Shown piece after piece: positions 1 through 7,609 of a DNA stretch of 64,000 nucleotides (position 1 is its first letter; the number at the start of each line of letters is the position of its first letter). The position numbers and the translations under genes were made by a program. The notes under the pieces are model-generated. The model saw nothing but the letters and a program-made list of their open reading frames with translations. It ran no database searches and had not been told where the DNA came from. Source of the DNA: Desulfomicrobium apsheronum (GTDB lineage Bacteria > Desulfobacterota > Desulfovibrionia > Desulfovibrionales > Desulfomicrobiaceae); NCBI RefSeq assembly GCF_900114115.1, contig NZ_FORX01000007.1, forward strand, positions 86,077 to 150,076. The letters are read 5' to 3'.

Positions 1-1658
1 CGCGGGGCCATGGTGCGAAAGAGGTAGAGGCCGATGGACAGGGCCGCCCCTGTCATGATGCCCTTGTCCAGATGCGGCGCGGCGAGCAGCGTCACGGCAA
101 ATGTCACCAGGGCGACGACACCGTCTCCCCGGTTGGCCTTCCAAGTGTGCATGAAGGCATGGGGCGTGACCAGGCTGGTGACCGCCATGACGATGATCAC
201 GGCCAGCACGGCCTTGGGCAGATGGTGGAGCAGAGGCGTGAAGAACAGCAGGGTCACGGCCACGAAGACACCGTTGAAGACCATGGCCAGCCCCGTCTTT
301 GCCCCGGCCTGCATGTTGATGGCCGAGCCGGTGAAGGAACCGCAGGCCGGATAGGCCTGAAAGAAAGACCCTCCGATGTTGGCCAGGCCCTGGCCGATGA
401 GTTCCTGATTGGGATCGACATGCTGCCGCGCCTTGCTGGCCATGGCCTTGGCCATGGAGATGGACTCCATGAAGGCGACCAGGGCGATGATCAGGGCCGA
501 AGGCAGCAATTGCATCACGGCATCGAGGCTGAGCGTCGGGATGGTCAGGGCCGGGAGCCCCGCCGGGACCGGTCCGACAACATCTCCGCCCCCGACCAGC
601 TTCATGACGCCATGATCGACGCTCTTGATGTGCCAGGCACGGTCATCGGTCTGCATGCCCTCCGGGGAGTCGCCAAGCAGATAGAGACGCCCGTTCTCCT
701 CGCCCTCGGGGCGCACGAAGCGCAGTTGCCGCACACCGCGTAGAAGCTCGTTGTGCCGTCTCTCCATGGAGCGCATGTCCAGCCGCGCGAGCTCGGTCTG
801 GTGCCTCAGCCCAGCGGCCATCCACACGGAGCCGTCCTTTTCCGCCTGCCGCTGGCGGGCGGAAAGCTCGGCCACCTCGCTGCCCAGATGTTCCATCCGC
901 CGCAGATTCTCTTCATATTGGGCTACCAGTTCCCTGGCCTGAGGGGTTGCCAGATCATCCAGCACGGCGGTCCCGCGCTGGTCGTAGCCGATGGCGGCGC
1001 TGACCACGATGGTGATGACCACCGCGACAAGAACGCTGGCCTTGGACAGGGCCGGAATCCTCTTGATGACGAGAATGAGGGCCAGCCCGAAGAAGGTCAT
1101 GCCCAGAGTCGGCAAATGGGTTTGCGGGAGCAGCTGGAGCATTTCCCAGACATCTCCCAGAAAAAAGTCACTGCGGCCCTTGGGGATGCCCAGCAGCAGA
1201 TCCAGCTGGGAAAGACCGATGATGATGGCGGCCGCGTTCATGAATCCCAGGATGACCGGGTGGGACACGAAATTGACGATGGTTCCGAGTTTGACCACGC
1301 CCAAGAGAAGCTGCACGAGACCCACCAGAAGGGTCAAAAGCAGCGCGAAACCGATGTATTCTGGCGTGTTCGAGACCGCAAGCGGAGCCACGGCAGCGGC
1401 GGTCATGAGCGAAACAATGGCCACCGGCCCCGTGGCCAGCTGTCTGGACGATCCCCACATGGCCCCGATGATGGCCGGCACAAAGGCCGTGTACAGGCCA
1501 AAGTACAGCGGCAGACCCGAAAGCTGGGCATAGGCCATGGCCTTGGGGACAAGCACCAGCGCGCCGGTGATCCCGGCCATCAGATCGGCCCGCACGACCA
1601 GCGCGCTGAGCGGAAACCAAGCGAGAAAGGGAAAGAATCGCAAAAGCCTGACCGACAT
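1..1658 (-). CDS. SulP family anion permease (C-terminus outside window)
   Basis: Inner-membrane SulP/SLC26-type anion transporter; members carry sulfate, bicarbonate or dicarboxylates, and the substrate here is not determined. Translating the minus strand from the ATG at 1658 gives an open frame of 552 codons to the window edge. It contains the SulP N-terminal region (GALVLVPKAMAYAQLSGLP), many hydrophobic segments, and the family motifs ESISMAKAMA and FFQAYPACGSFTGSA. The C-terminal STAS domain would lie beyond base 1. An unusual hydrophilic segment of about 130 residues (roughly 226-358), rich in Glu, Arg and Gln and probably coiled coil, is inserted just before the conserved PxGLP motif. 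It lies downstream of uspA on the same strand, behind a long hairpin, so it may have its own promoter. In a sulfate reducer, sulfate uptake is an attractive but unproven role. Confidence 0.9.
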   Translation of the reverse strand, partial: MSVRLLRFFPFLAWFPLSALVVRADLMAGITGALVLVPKAMAYAQLSGLPLYFGLYTAFVPAIIGAMWGSSRQLATGPVAIVSLMTAAAVAPLAVSNTPEYIGFALLLTLLVGLVQLLLGVVKLGTIVNFVSHPVILGFMNAAAIIIGLSQLDLLLGIPKGRSDFFLGDVWEMLQLLPQTHLPTLGMTFFGLALILVIKRIPALSKASVLVAVVITIVVSAAIGYDQRGTAVLDDLATPQARELVAQYEENLRRMEHLGSEVAELSARQRQAEKDGSVWMAAGLRHQTELARLDMRSMERRHNELLRGVRQLRFVRPEGEENGRLYLLGDSPEGMQTDDRAWHIKSVDHGVMKLVGGGDVVGPVPAGLPALTIPTLSLDAVMQLLPSALIIALVAFMESISMAKAMASKARQHVDPNQELIGQGLANIGGSFFQAYPACGSFTGSAINMQAGAKTGLAMVFNGVFVAVTLLFFTPLLHHLPKAVLAVIIVMAVTSLVTPHAFMHTWKANRGDGVVALVTFAVTLLAAPHLDKGIMTGAALSIGLYLFRTMAP

Positions 1659-1734
1659 GAGACCGTTCCTTGTCAGATGATTCGAAGAAGAAGCCAAAAC
1701 CCACAGCACGCACCCGGCGACTGTTGAATTCCGC

Positions 1735-1860
1735 GGAAGCCTTTCAAAAAGCGTTCTGGCAAGGCGCGAGCCGATTCCGGAGGGTGAAGTGTAGCTTACC
1801 TACATGAGCCCTCCGGAATCGGGGAGCAACGCAGTCCAGAACGTTTTTTGAAAGGCTTCC
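1735..1860. repeat. Long interrupted inverted repeat (MITE/REP-like or terminator)
   Basis: Three nested pairs of complementary arms form a hairpin of about 126 nt. The outer arms are 1735-1759 (GGAAGCCTTTCAAAAAGCG...) and 1836-1860, the inner arms are CCGATTCCGGAGGG at 1771-1784 and its exact complement at 1809-1822, and the apex is TGTAG/CTACA at 1790-1804. The right outer arm ends on the first base of the uspA stop triplet. It may end uspA transcription before the SulP gene, but its size and layered symmetry look more like a dispersed intergenic repeat than a simple terminator. Confidence 0.75.
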
Positions 1861-2711
1861 TAGGCGGTGACCACCAGCACCGCGCAGTGCGCCCACCCGC
1901 AGACCTCCTTGGTCACCCGGCCGCCGAACATTTTGGGTAGCGGCCCCGAAGCCATGCCGCCGATCATGATCATGTCCACTTTGCGTTCCTCTGCGGCGCG
2001 CACGATGATGTTCGATGCATGCCCGACCCCGGCCACGGCCTCGAAATGAATCCGCGGCCACTTTTCCCGGCCTCGGGCACAGATGTCCTCGACCATTTTT
2101 TCGGCCTCGGGCAGACCGCTCTCCCGCCGCGCAACCGCCACGAAGGTCAGCCTCTCCAGGGTCACGCAGCAGATTCCCAGACTCAGGGCTTCCTCGACAG
2201 CCAGGCGGCTGTTGGGCGAATCGTCCACGGCCACCAGCACATGGGACCCGGTCATCGTGAAATCCTTGGGGAGCATGAGCACCATGGGGAAACCGAGCCC
2301 GATGACCTTCGAAGTCATGCTGCCCACCATCAGGTACAGCCGTCCGGCCCGGCCGTGGCGGCCCATGATGATGACATCGGCCTCGCGCATCATGGCCTGC
2401 TCGACGATGGCGTGCTCAGGCACCGAGGAACCGACCACCACGGTCTCGCACTCCACCCCGCTGTCCCTGGCCATCTTGCGGATGTCTTCCATGTACGGCC
2501 CGATCTCCTGCTGAGCGCGGGTGACCTTGGCATTGGCGGATTTGAGGGATTCGACATCGATTTTGACCACATACAAAGCAATCAGCCGGGCACCGCAGGC
2601 CTGCCCGAAAAAAATGGCCTCCTGCAGCGCTCCATCACTGAAAATGGAGCCGTCCGTGGCCAGAAGCAGGGTCTTGGCTTCACCCAGAAGGCTGGTGGAG
2701 AAGCGGTTCAT
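1860..2711 (-). CDS. Universal stress protein, tandem UspA domains
   Basis: A 283-residue cytoplasmic protein made of two UspA-type Rossmann-like domains (about 12-148 and 155-283). The first domain carries the complete ATP-binding signature G117-x2-G120-x9-G130-S131 (GRHGR...VGS), which in this family goes with nucleotide binding. The second keeps the IMIGGMASG and FGGRVTKEV segments but lacks the exact G-x2-G-x9-G(S/T) spacing, so it may not bind ATP. The start is supported by GGAG six bases upstream. Paired-domain UspA proteins are commonly stress-induced and often lie beside transporters; here the gene is directly upstream of a SulP permease on the same strand, which suggests a link to anion transport or stress. 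The biochemical role is unknown. Confidence 0.88.
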   Translation of the reverse strand: MNRFSTSLLGEAKTLLLATDGSIFSDGALQEAIFFGQACGARLIALYVVKIDVESLKSANAKVTRAQQEIGPYMEDIRKMARDSGVECETVVVGSSVPEHAIVEQAMMREADVIIMGRHGRAGRLYLMVGSMTSKVIGLGFPMVLMLPKDFTMTGSHVLVAVDDSPNSRLAVEEALSLGICCVTLERLTFVAVARRESGLPEAEKMVEDICARGREKWPRIHFEAVAGVGHASNIIVRAAEERKVDMIMIGGMASGPLPKMFGGRVTKEVCGWAHCAVLVVTA

Positions 2712-2944
2712 GCGCGCTCCGAGGTTGTGGTTGAAAACGTATCAAATGAATCAAACGCTACCCTTTTCGCAATTTCAATACAAGCATCGCCCCAAATTTC
2801 ACTAGGAAACCGTCTTGTGGTGAGCACCGAAAAACCACGAAGGATGAGCGAGGGCGATTCGAAGGCGCCTTGCATTTGACGGGCAAAATGGCGGGCGGTA
2901 AGCATGATTTTCGAGGCCCCAAAACCGCAGCAAGGATATTTTTC

Positions 2945-3919
2945 ATGAACCCTCGCGTCATCGGCACCGTCCGCTCCCATCTTGTCAGCCGCGACCAGTG
3001 CCCGAAATACGGCGATACCTCCATGCCCCCGGTCTGGATCGAACTGGCCCCGGATTTCGAGCCTGCAGCCACAGACCTGCAGGTCGGAGACGCCATCCTG
3101 GTCCTGACCTGGATGCACAAGGGCGATCAGGGCGTGCTGCGCTGCCACCCGCAGGGAAACCGCGAACTGCCCATGCGCGGCATCTTCTCGACCCGTTCCC
3201 CCGACCGGCCCACGCCCATCGGCCTGCATGCGGTGCGCATCCTCGGCCGCGAGGGTCTGCGCTTGAAGGTGCACCCCCTTGAGGTCATCGACGGAACACC
3301 CGTCATCGACATAAAGCCCGACAACGCCCCGCCCCAAGGCGGGGCCGAATTCTCGTCCCTGGTCAATCCCGAAACGGGTCAGGCCATTCTCTCGGCCGCC
3401 CGCGACGGCTGGCTGCGTGGACTCTTCGCCGGATTCAACGGCAACGTGAGCATGCGCCAGGGGGAACGCGTTGTGATCACGGCAACGGGCAGCGCCAAGG
3501 GACACCTTGGGCCCCGGGATCTGGCCGTGGTCGACCTGGCCACGGGAACGCCCCTGACATCGGTGCGGGCCTCCTCGGAGCTTGCCGTGCACCTTGAAGT
3601 GTACCGCAACCAGCCCCTGGCCCAGGCCATCGTGCACACCCATCCGCCGAAACTTCTGGCCCTGTCCCTGCGCGCGGAAGGCCCCCTTCTTGACCTGCCC
3701 CTCTTTGAAGGCCGGGTCTTCGCCGACAAGCTGACCCGCGTGCCCGCCCACCGGCCCGGCACGCCGGAGCTTGGGCAGGCAGTGGGACTGGCCAGCAGGG
3801 ATTTCGAGGCCGTATTCATGGACAACCACGGACTTGTCTGTCGCGGGGAAACCATGACCCAGGCCCTGGGACTCTCCGAAGAATTGGAAAGTCTGGCCGG
3901 GATCGCCATGCAGCGCTGA
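2945..3919 (+). CDS. Fusion of TrmO-type tRNA methyltransferase and class II aldolase/adducin domain
   Basis: A 324-residue protein with two unrelated enzyme domains. Residues 1-130 match the TrmO/TsaA (UPF0066) family, which N6-methylates t6A37 of some tRNAs with S-adenosylmethionine: note FSTRSPDRPTPIGLHAVR (81-98) and DGTPVIDIKP (116-125). Residues 145-324 match the class II aldolase/adducin fold (fuculose- or ribulose-phosphate aldolase-like): GNVS (166-169), SSE (210-212), the metal-binding HTHP (231-234) and NHG (294-296). Both motif sets look intact. ATG 2945 has AAGGA eight bases upstream; an in-frame TTG lies further up at 2870 but has no supporting conservation. The joining of RNA modification to a sugar/aldehyde lyase fold is odd, and the aldolase substrate cannot be told from sequence. 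Confidence 0.85.
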   Translation: MNPRVIGTVRSHLVSRDQCPKYGDTSMPPVWIELAPDFEPAATDLQVGDAILVLTWMHKGDQGVLRCHPQGNRELPMRGIFSTRSPDRPTPIGLHAVRILGREGLRLKVHPLEVIDGTPVIDIKPDNAPPQGGAEFSSLVNPETGQAILSAARDGWLRGLFAGFNGNVSMRQGERVVITATGSAKGHLGPRDLAVVDLATGTPLTSVRASSELAVHLEVYRNQPLAQAIVHTHPPKLLALSLRAEGPLLDLPLFEGRVFADKLTRVPAHRPGTPELGQAVGLASRDFEAVFMDNHGLVCRGETMTQALGLSEELESLAGIAMQR

Positions 3920-3932
3920 GCCCGAAGCCCGA

Positions 3933-3960
3933 GGGAGCGAGCCTGAGCTCGCCCCCTTTT
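3933..3960 (+). terminator. Rho-independent terminator after the TrmO-aldolase gene
   Basis: A ten-base stem (GGGAGCGAGC / GCTCGCCCCC with one mismatch), a CTGA loop and a following TTTT tract, 13 bases after the stop codon. Confidence 0.75.
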
Positions 3961-4208
3961 ATTTCTTCTCGATTTTAAAAATTATCTCTTGCCAAGTCCA
4001 AAAGTAAAATATATATACCCCGAGCATTTCTTGAGGGGATTCCTCCTTTTCCGCACGACCTTTCTTGAGCTTGTTCGCTCTTCGATCCGGTTCCACACGT
4101 TTTCGAAATGCTTGTTTCCCGCCTTGGACAGTCGGCCTCACGGTAAGGGCCCGGTTCCAGAGCCGGGTATTCTTTTGACCGCGAGGCCCATGCCCGCAAG
4201 GTATTAAT
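3961..4208 (+). promoter_or_regulatory. Leader region of the DEAD-box helicase with attenuator-like hairpin
   Basis: About 250 gene-free bases precede the helicase. The first half is AT-rich (runs of A/T around 3961-4020) and is where a promoter is likely, although no confident hexamer pair stands out. At 4150-4167 a GC-rich stem (CCCGGTT / AGCCGGG, loop CCAG) is followed by TATTCTTTT, resembling an intrinsic terminator placed 41 bases before the start codon. Long structured leaders are typical of cold-inducible RNA helicase genes, so attenuation or temperature control is plausible but inferred. Confidence 0.45.
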
Positions 4209-5801
4209 ATGACTACATTTTCCGATTTAGGCCTATCCGAACTGACCATCCAGGCTCTGTCCCGCAAGGGTTTCGAAGAGCCAACCCCCATCCAGATCAA
4301 GACCATCCCGGCCGTATTGACCGGGGAGAACGACATCGTCGCCCAGGCCCAGACCGGCACCGGCAAGACCGCAGCCTTTGGCTTGCCGCTGCTCGAAATG
4401 CTCGACCCTGAGATCCGCACGGTACAGGCTCTCGTCCTTGCCCCGACCCGCGAACTGGCCATCCAGGTTGCCGAGGAGATCAACTCCCTGCGCGGCGGCC
4501 GGACCATCAACGTCGCCCCCATCTATGGCGGCCAGTCCATGGATATCCAGCTCAGGAGCCTCAAGAAGGGCGTATCCGTGGTTGTCGGGACACCGGGCCG
4601 CGTGCTCGACCACCTGCGCCGGGGCAGCCTCAATCTCTCGGGCATCCGTTTTCTGATCCTCGACGAGGCCGACGAGATGCTGAACATGGGCTTTCTGGAC
4701 GACGTGCTGGAGATCATGGAACAGACGGGCTCCGAAAAACGCACCATGCTCTTCTCCGCGACCATGCCGCCTGAAATCCTGCGCATCGCCAAGAAGTACA
4801 TGGGCGATTATCAGGTCCTCCGGGCCGAATCCAACCAGCTGACCGCCCCCCAGACCGACCAGATCTACTTCGAAGTCGCCATGAGCGACAAATTTGAAGC
4901 TCTGTGCCGGATCATCGACATGGAGTCCGAATTCTACGGACTTGTCTTCACCCGCACCAAGGTCGACGCCGACGCCGTGTCCCAGCGTCTCATGGAGCGC
5001 GGTTACGACGCCGACACCCTGCACGGTGACATGTCCCAGAGCCTGCGCGAGAAGATCCTGATCAAATTCAAGAAGAAGCTGGTCACGATCCTGGTCGCCA
5101 CCGACGTGGCCGCGCGCGGCATCGACGTGCATGACCTGACCCATGTCATCAATTTCGATCTGCCCCACGACCCGGAAGCCTACGTGCACCGCGTCGGCCG
5201 CACCGGCCGGGCCGGCAAGCAGGGCATCGCCATCACCTTCATCACGCCGTCCGAGTACCGCCGCCTGCAATTCATCAGCAAGCACGCCCGCACGGACATC
5301 CGCAAGGCCAGGCTGCCCAAGGTCTCCGATGTCATCGACATGAAGAAGGGCCGCATCCGGGCGGAACTGCAGGAGATCATGACCACGGAACCGGAGCTTG
5401 AGTTCATGGGCATGGCCCAGGAGCTCCTCGATCAGAGCAAGCCCCGCGAAACCCTGGCCGCCCTTTTGCAGTACATGTTCCAGGAGGAACTTGACGCCTC
5501 CAACTACAAGGAAATCGGAGACGCCTTCGTGGTGGACAAGACGGGCAAGTCCCGCCTCTTCGTGACCCAGGGCCGCAAGGATGGCCTGACGCCCAAGCGC
5601 CTGCTGACCTTCCTTGGCGACAAGTGCAACATCCCGCCCAAGAAAATCTGGGACATACAGATCATGGAAACCTTCGCCTTTGTTTCCTTGCCCTTCCATG
5701 ATGCCGAAAGGGTGCTGGCCATGTTCAACAAGGGCAAGGGCACGGAACTGGCATTCACCAAGGCCAAGGCCCGTCCGAGCGCACCGGCCCCCAGAAGATA
5801 A
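4209..5801 (+). CDS. deaD: DEAD-box ATP-dependent RNA helicase (DeaD/CsdA-type)
   Basis: A 530-residue cytoplasmic RNA helicase that unwinds short RNA duplexes during ribosome assembly and mRNA turnover. All core motifs are present in order: Q motif GFEEPTPIQ, Walker A AQTGTGKT, PTRELAIQ, GTPGR, DEAD, SAT, and HRVGRTGRAG. Domain 2 is followed by a linker and a C-terminal DbpA/CsdA-type RNA-binding domain (about residues 455-520, GRKDGLTPKRLLTFLG...). The length is between E. coli DbpA and DeaD. ATG 4209 is preceded by AAGG at suitable spacing. The gene appears monocistronic, with a long structured leader and a double terminator behind it. The exact subfamily (DeaD, DbpA or CshA) is uncertain. 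Confidence 0.93.
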   Translation: MTTFSDLGLSELTIQALSRKGFEEPTPIQIKTIPAVLTGENDIVAQAQTGTGKTAAFGLPLLEMLDPEIRTVQALVLAPTRELAIQVAEEINSLRGGRTINVAPIYGGQSMDIQLRSLKKGVSVVVGTPGRVLDHLRRGSLNLSGIRFLILDEADEMLNMGFLDDVLEIMEQTGSEKRTMLFSATMPPEILRIAKKYMGDYQVLRAESNQLTAPQTDQIYFEVAMSDKFEALCRIIDMESEFYGLVFTRTKVDADAVSQRLMERGYDADTLHGDMSQSLREKILIKFKKKLVTILVATDVAARGIDVHDLTHVINFDLPHDPEAYVHRVGRTGRAGKQGIAITFITPSEYRRLQFISKHARTDIRKARLPKVSDVIDMKKGRIRAELQEIMTTEPELEFMGMAQELLDQSKPRETLAALLQYMFQEELDASNYKEIGDAFVVDKTGKSRLFVTQGRKDGLTPKRLLTFLGDKCNIPPKKIWDIQIMETFAFVSLPFHDAERVLAMFNKGKGTELAFTKAKARPSAPAPRR

Positions 5802-5821
5802 CACCCGAAATAATCGACAAA

Positions 5822-5853
5822 AAAAAGGCCGTGCAGTGATGCATGGCCTTTTT
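5822..5853. terminator. Bidirectional terminator after the RNA helicase
   Basis: Stem AAAAAGGCCGTGCA / TGCATGGCCTTTTT with one mismatch and a GTGA loop. It has A and T tracts on both sides, so it can serve the helicase (plus) and rubrerythrin (minus). Confidence 0.88.
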
Positions 5854-5859
5854 CATTTG

Positions 5860-5897
5860 AAAAGCCGCGCTCCCGAAAGGGGAACGCGGCTTTTTTT
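5860..5897. terminator. Second terminator between helicase and rubrerythrin
   Basis: Outer stem AAAAGCCGCG / CGCGGCTTTT enclosing an inner CCC-GAAA-GGG hairpin, then seven T. It is symmetrical enough to act for the convergent rubrerythrin gene as well. Confidence 0.88.
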
Positions 5898-5925
5898 GCA
5901 ATCCGGAAGGCAGGACTCAAGACCC

Positions 5926-6420
5926 CTAGGCCACGACGCCGTATGCCTTGGTCGGGGCGCCGCAGATCGGACACTTTTCGGTGGGCTCACCTTCGTGGAT
6001 GTGACCGCAAATGCTGCAGACATAGTAATCCACAGCCGCCAGCTCACCCATCTGATCCGCCGCCTTGGAGTAGAGGTTTGCGTGGCATTCCTCTGCCTGG
6101 TTGGCGAAAACGAAATATTTCTCGGCCGCCTTTTCACCTTCGGCCTGGGCATCGGCGATCATGGCCGGGTACATGGACTTGAATTCATGGGTTTCACCTG
6201 CCACGGCTTCCTTGAGATTTTCGGCCGTGGACCCGATGCCCTTCATGAGGCGCAGGTGCGCATGGGCGTGAATGGTCTCAGCGTGAGCCGCAGCCCGAAA
6301 CAATTTGGCGACCTGAGGCAGCCCCTCTTCCTCGGCCTTCTTGGCGAAAGCCAGATACTTGCGGTTGGCCTGGGATTCTCCGGCAAAAGCCTCTTTCAAA
6401 TTCTCGGTGGTCTTGCTCAT
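5926..6420 (-). CDS. Rubrerythrin
   Basis: A 164-residue cytoplasmic non-heme iron protein that reduces hydrogen peroxide in anaerobes. The N-terminal four-helix diiron domain carries the expected glutamates (E15 in AGES, E48 in AETIHA, E76 in AGETHEF, E110/E111 in AEECHA) and nearby histidines. The C-terminal rubredoxin-like domain has C135-x2-C138 and C150-x2-C153 with the short spacing usual for rubrerythrin. The start has a strong AAAGGAGA ribosome-binding site. The protein is slightly shorter than classical rubrerythrins (about 190 residues). It is monocistronic and convergent with the helicase. With the iron superoxide dismutase at 38101 it forms part of the oxygen defence visible in this window. 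Confidence 0.95.
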   Translation of the reverse strand: MSKTTENLKEAFAGESQANRKYLAFAKKAEEEGLPQVAKLFRAAAHAETIHAHAHLRLMKGIGSTAENLKEAVAGETHEFKSMYPAMIADAQAEGEKAAEKYFVFANQAEECHANLYSKAADQMGELAAVDYYVCSICGHIHEGEPTEKCPICGAPTKAYGVVA

Positions 6421-6906
6421 TGGTATTCTCCTTTGATGTTTTTATTATCAGGAATCATTCTCATCTTGCTAACGAATGCCCGTGCAAAGTGCAAGTACAT
6501 TTTTTTGCAACACAAGGCCATGGCGGCAACGGGCCGCTTGGCGCACAATACCCCTAATCCCCTCAACCTTCTCCAAACATTCCGACTCCACCCCCCCCAC
6601 AATCACGGCTAACACCCACCAGCACCTTAAGGTCCGTTGCCGGCATGGTCTTGAGGCGCGTCGGCTGTCTGACTGAGCCTTGCATCGTTTGTTGAATCGT
6701 TGCCGGGCGAACTGCCCAGAAATTTCCGCCCTGCACGCAACGGTTCAACTCTACGAGGCCCGCGAAGGAGTTCCGGCGGGCCTCAAGGCCATGGCGGCAA
6801 CGGGCCGCCGATCGCGCAACACCCCTACCATAATCTTCTCCAAACAATGACTCTAGCCTCCGCACATTCACACCAAAATTTCTTCCTTCCACCTCTCAAT
6901 TTGCGC

Positions 6907-6935
6907 TTGACGACAAAGTGAACGATCGTTAACTA
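6907..6935 (+). promoter_or_regulatory. Predicted tetR promoter
   Basis: TTGACG at 6907-6912 and TAACTA at 6930-6935 are separated by 17 bases. The expected start of transcription falls about two bases before ATG 6944, so the transcript may be nearly leaderless; no clear Shine-Dalgarno sequence precedes the ATG. This is a pattern-based prediction. Confidence 0.5.
6918..6933. promoter_or_regulatory. Predicted TetR operator 1 (autoregulation)
   Basis: A 16-bp palindrome, GTGAACGATCGTTAAC, lies between and over the predicted promoter elements of the TetR gene. A near-identical palindrome precedes the efflux operon at 7557-7572, which is the usual arrangement for a self-regulating local repressor. 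Confidence 0.7.
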
Positions 6936-6943
6936 GCCCCTCC

Positions 6944-7540
6944 ATGGCAAAGAGACTCACCACCATAATCCGTCGCGAACAGATCGCCGAAGCGGCCCTC
7001 ACACTGGTTGCCGACCAGGGTGTCGGGGCCCTCACTGCGCGCAACGTGGCCCGCGCCGTGGGCGTGACCGCGCCGGCCCTGTACAGGCATTTTCCCGGCG
7101 GCAAGGCCGATATCCTGGCCAGCGTCCTGGACCTGCTCGACGACGTCAAGGCCGAAGGAATCCGTCAGGCCTTCAAGGAACCTAGCCCCGCACTGACCAA
7201 GCTGCGTCGCTGCTACGACCTGCACATCAGCGTGGTCGAGCGCTACCGGGCGCTACCGAACCTCGTACTCTCGGACGCGCTGTGGAGTGACGAGACCCAT
7301 CTGCGGGAACGCCTGCTGAAGAACCATCAGCGGCACCAGTCCGAGGTGGCCGGGATCATCCGCCAAGGCCAGACCGACGGGGAGATACGCGACGATATCG
7401 ATGCCGACGAGATCTTCGTACAGTTTCTGGGTCAGTTCCTGACCATCGCCATCCTGTACAGCAGGCGCGGCGACATGATCGATCCCAAGACCCAGGCCGA
7501 GGCCAACTGGAAAATGTTTGTCCGAGGCGTATCCCCCTAA
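6944..7540 (+). CDS. TetR family transcriptional repressor of the efflux operon
   Basis: A 198-residue DNA-binding repressor. The N-terminal helix-turn-helix (about residues 12-58, LTARNVARAVGVTAPALYRHF) is typical of TetR/AcrR proteins. The C-terminal ligand domain is all-helical and not specific enough to predict the inducer. The gene lies 69 bases upstream of the RND efflux operon in the same orientation, with matching palindromes in front of itself and of the efflux genes, so it very likely represses both. The inducer is probably a toxic substrate of the pump. The ATG at 6944 is the first in frame after the predicted promoter. Confidence 0.92.
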   Translation: MAKRLTTIIRREQIAEAALTLVADQGVGALTARNVARAVGVTAPALYRHFPGGKADILASVLDLLDDVKAEGIRQAFKEPSPALTKLRRCYDLHISVVERYRALPNLVLSDALWSDETHLRERLLKNHQRHQSEVAGIIRQGQTDGEIRDDIDADEIFVQFLGQFLTIAILYSRRGDMIDPKTQAEANWKMFVRGVSP

Positions 7541-7556
7541 TTTTTTTGCCCTCAAT

Positions 7557-7572
7557 GTGAACAACCGTTCAC
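7557..7572. promoter_or_regulatory. Predicted TetR operator 2 (efflux operon)
   Basis: The perfect 16-bp palindrome GTGAACAACCGTTCAC shares its GTGAAC half-site with the tetR operator. It directly abuts CATAAT (7572-7577), a likely -10 element for the efflux operon, so a bound repressor would block transcription. Confidence 0.72.
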
Positions 7573-7609
7573 ATAATATTTTCAAAACAAGAAATCCTGG
7601 AAGGACCAA

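Larger units (their letters stand above)
6421..6943. repeat. Gene-free, repeat-rich intergenic region
   Basis: No credible gene lies in these 523 bases. Two imperfect direct repeats of about 62 bp (6514-6577 and 6785-6845) begin with AAGGCCATGGCGGCAACGGG and end with CTTCTCCAAACA. A third, inverted partial copy lies at 6631-6656. Between them sit two strong hairpins: GTTGAATCGTTGC (6691-6703) with GCAACGGTTCAAC (6737-6749), and GAGGCCCGC (6755-6763) with GCGGGCCTC (6776-6784). The left edge is rubrerythrin promoter territory; the right edge holds the tetR promoter and operator. Confidence 0.7.
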
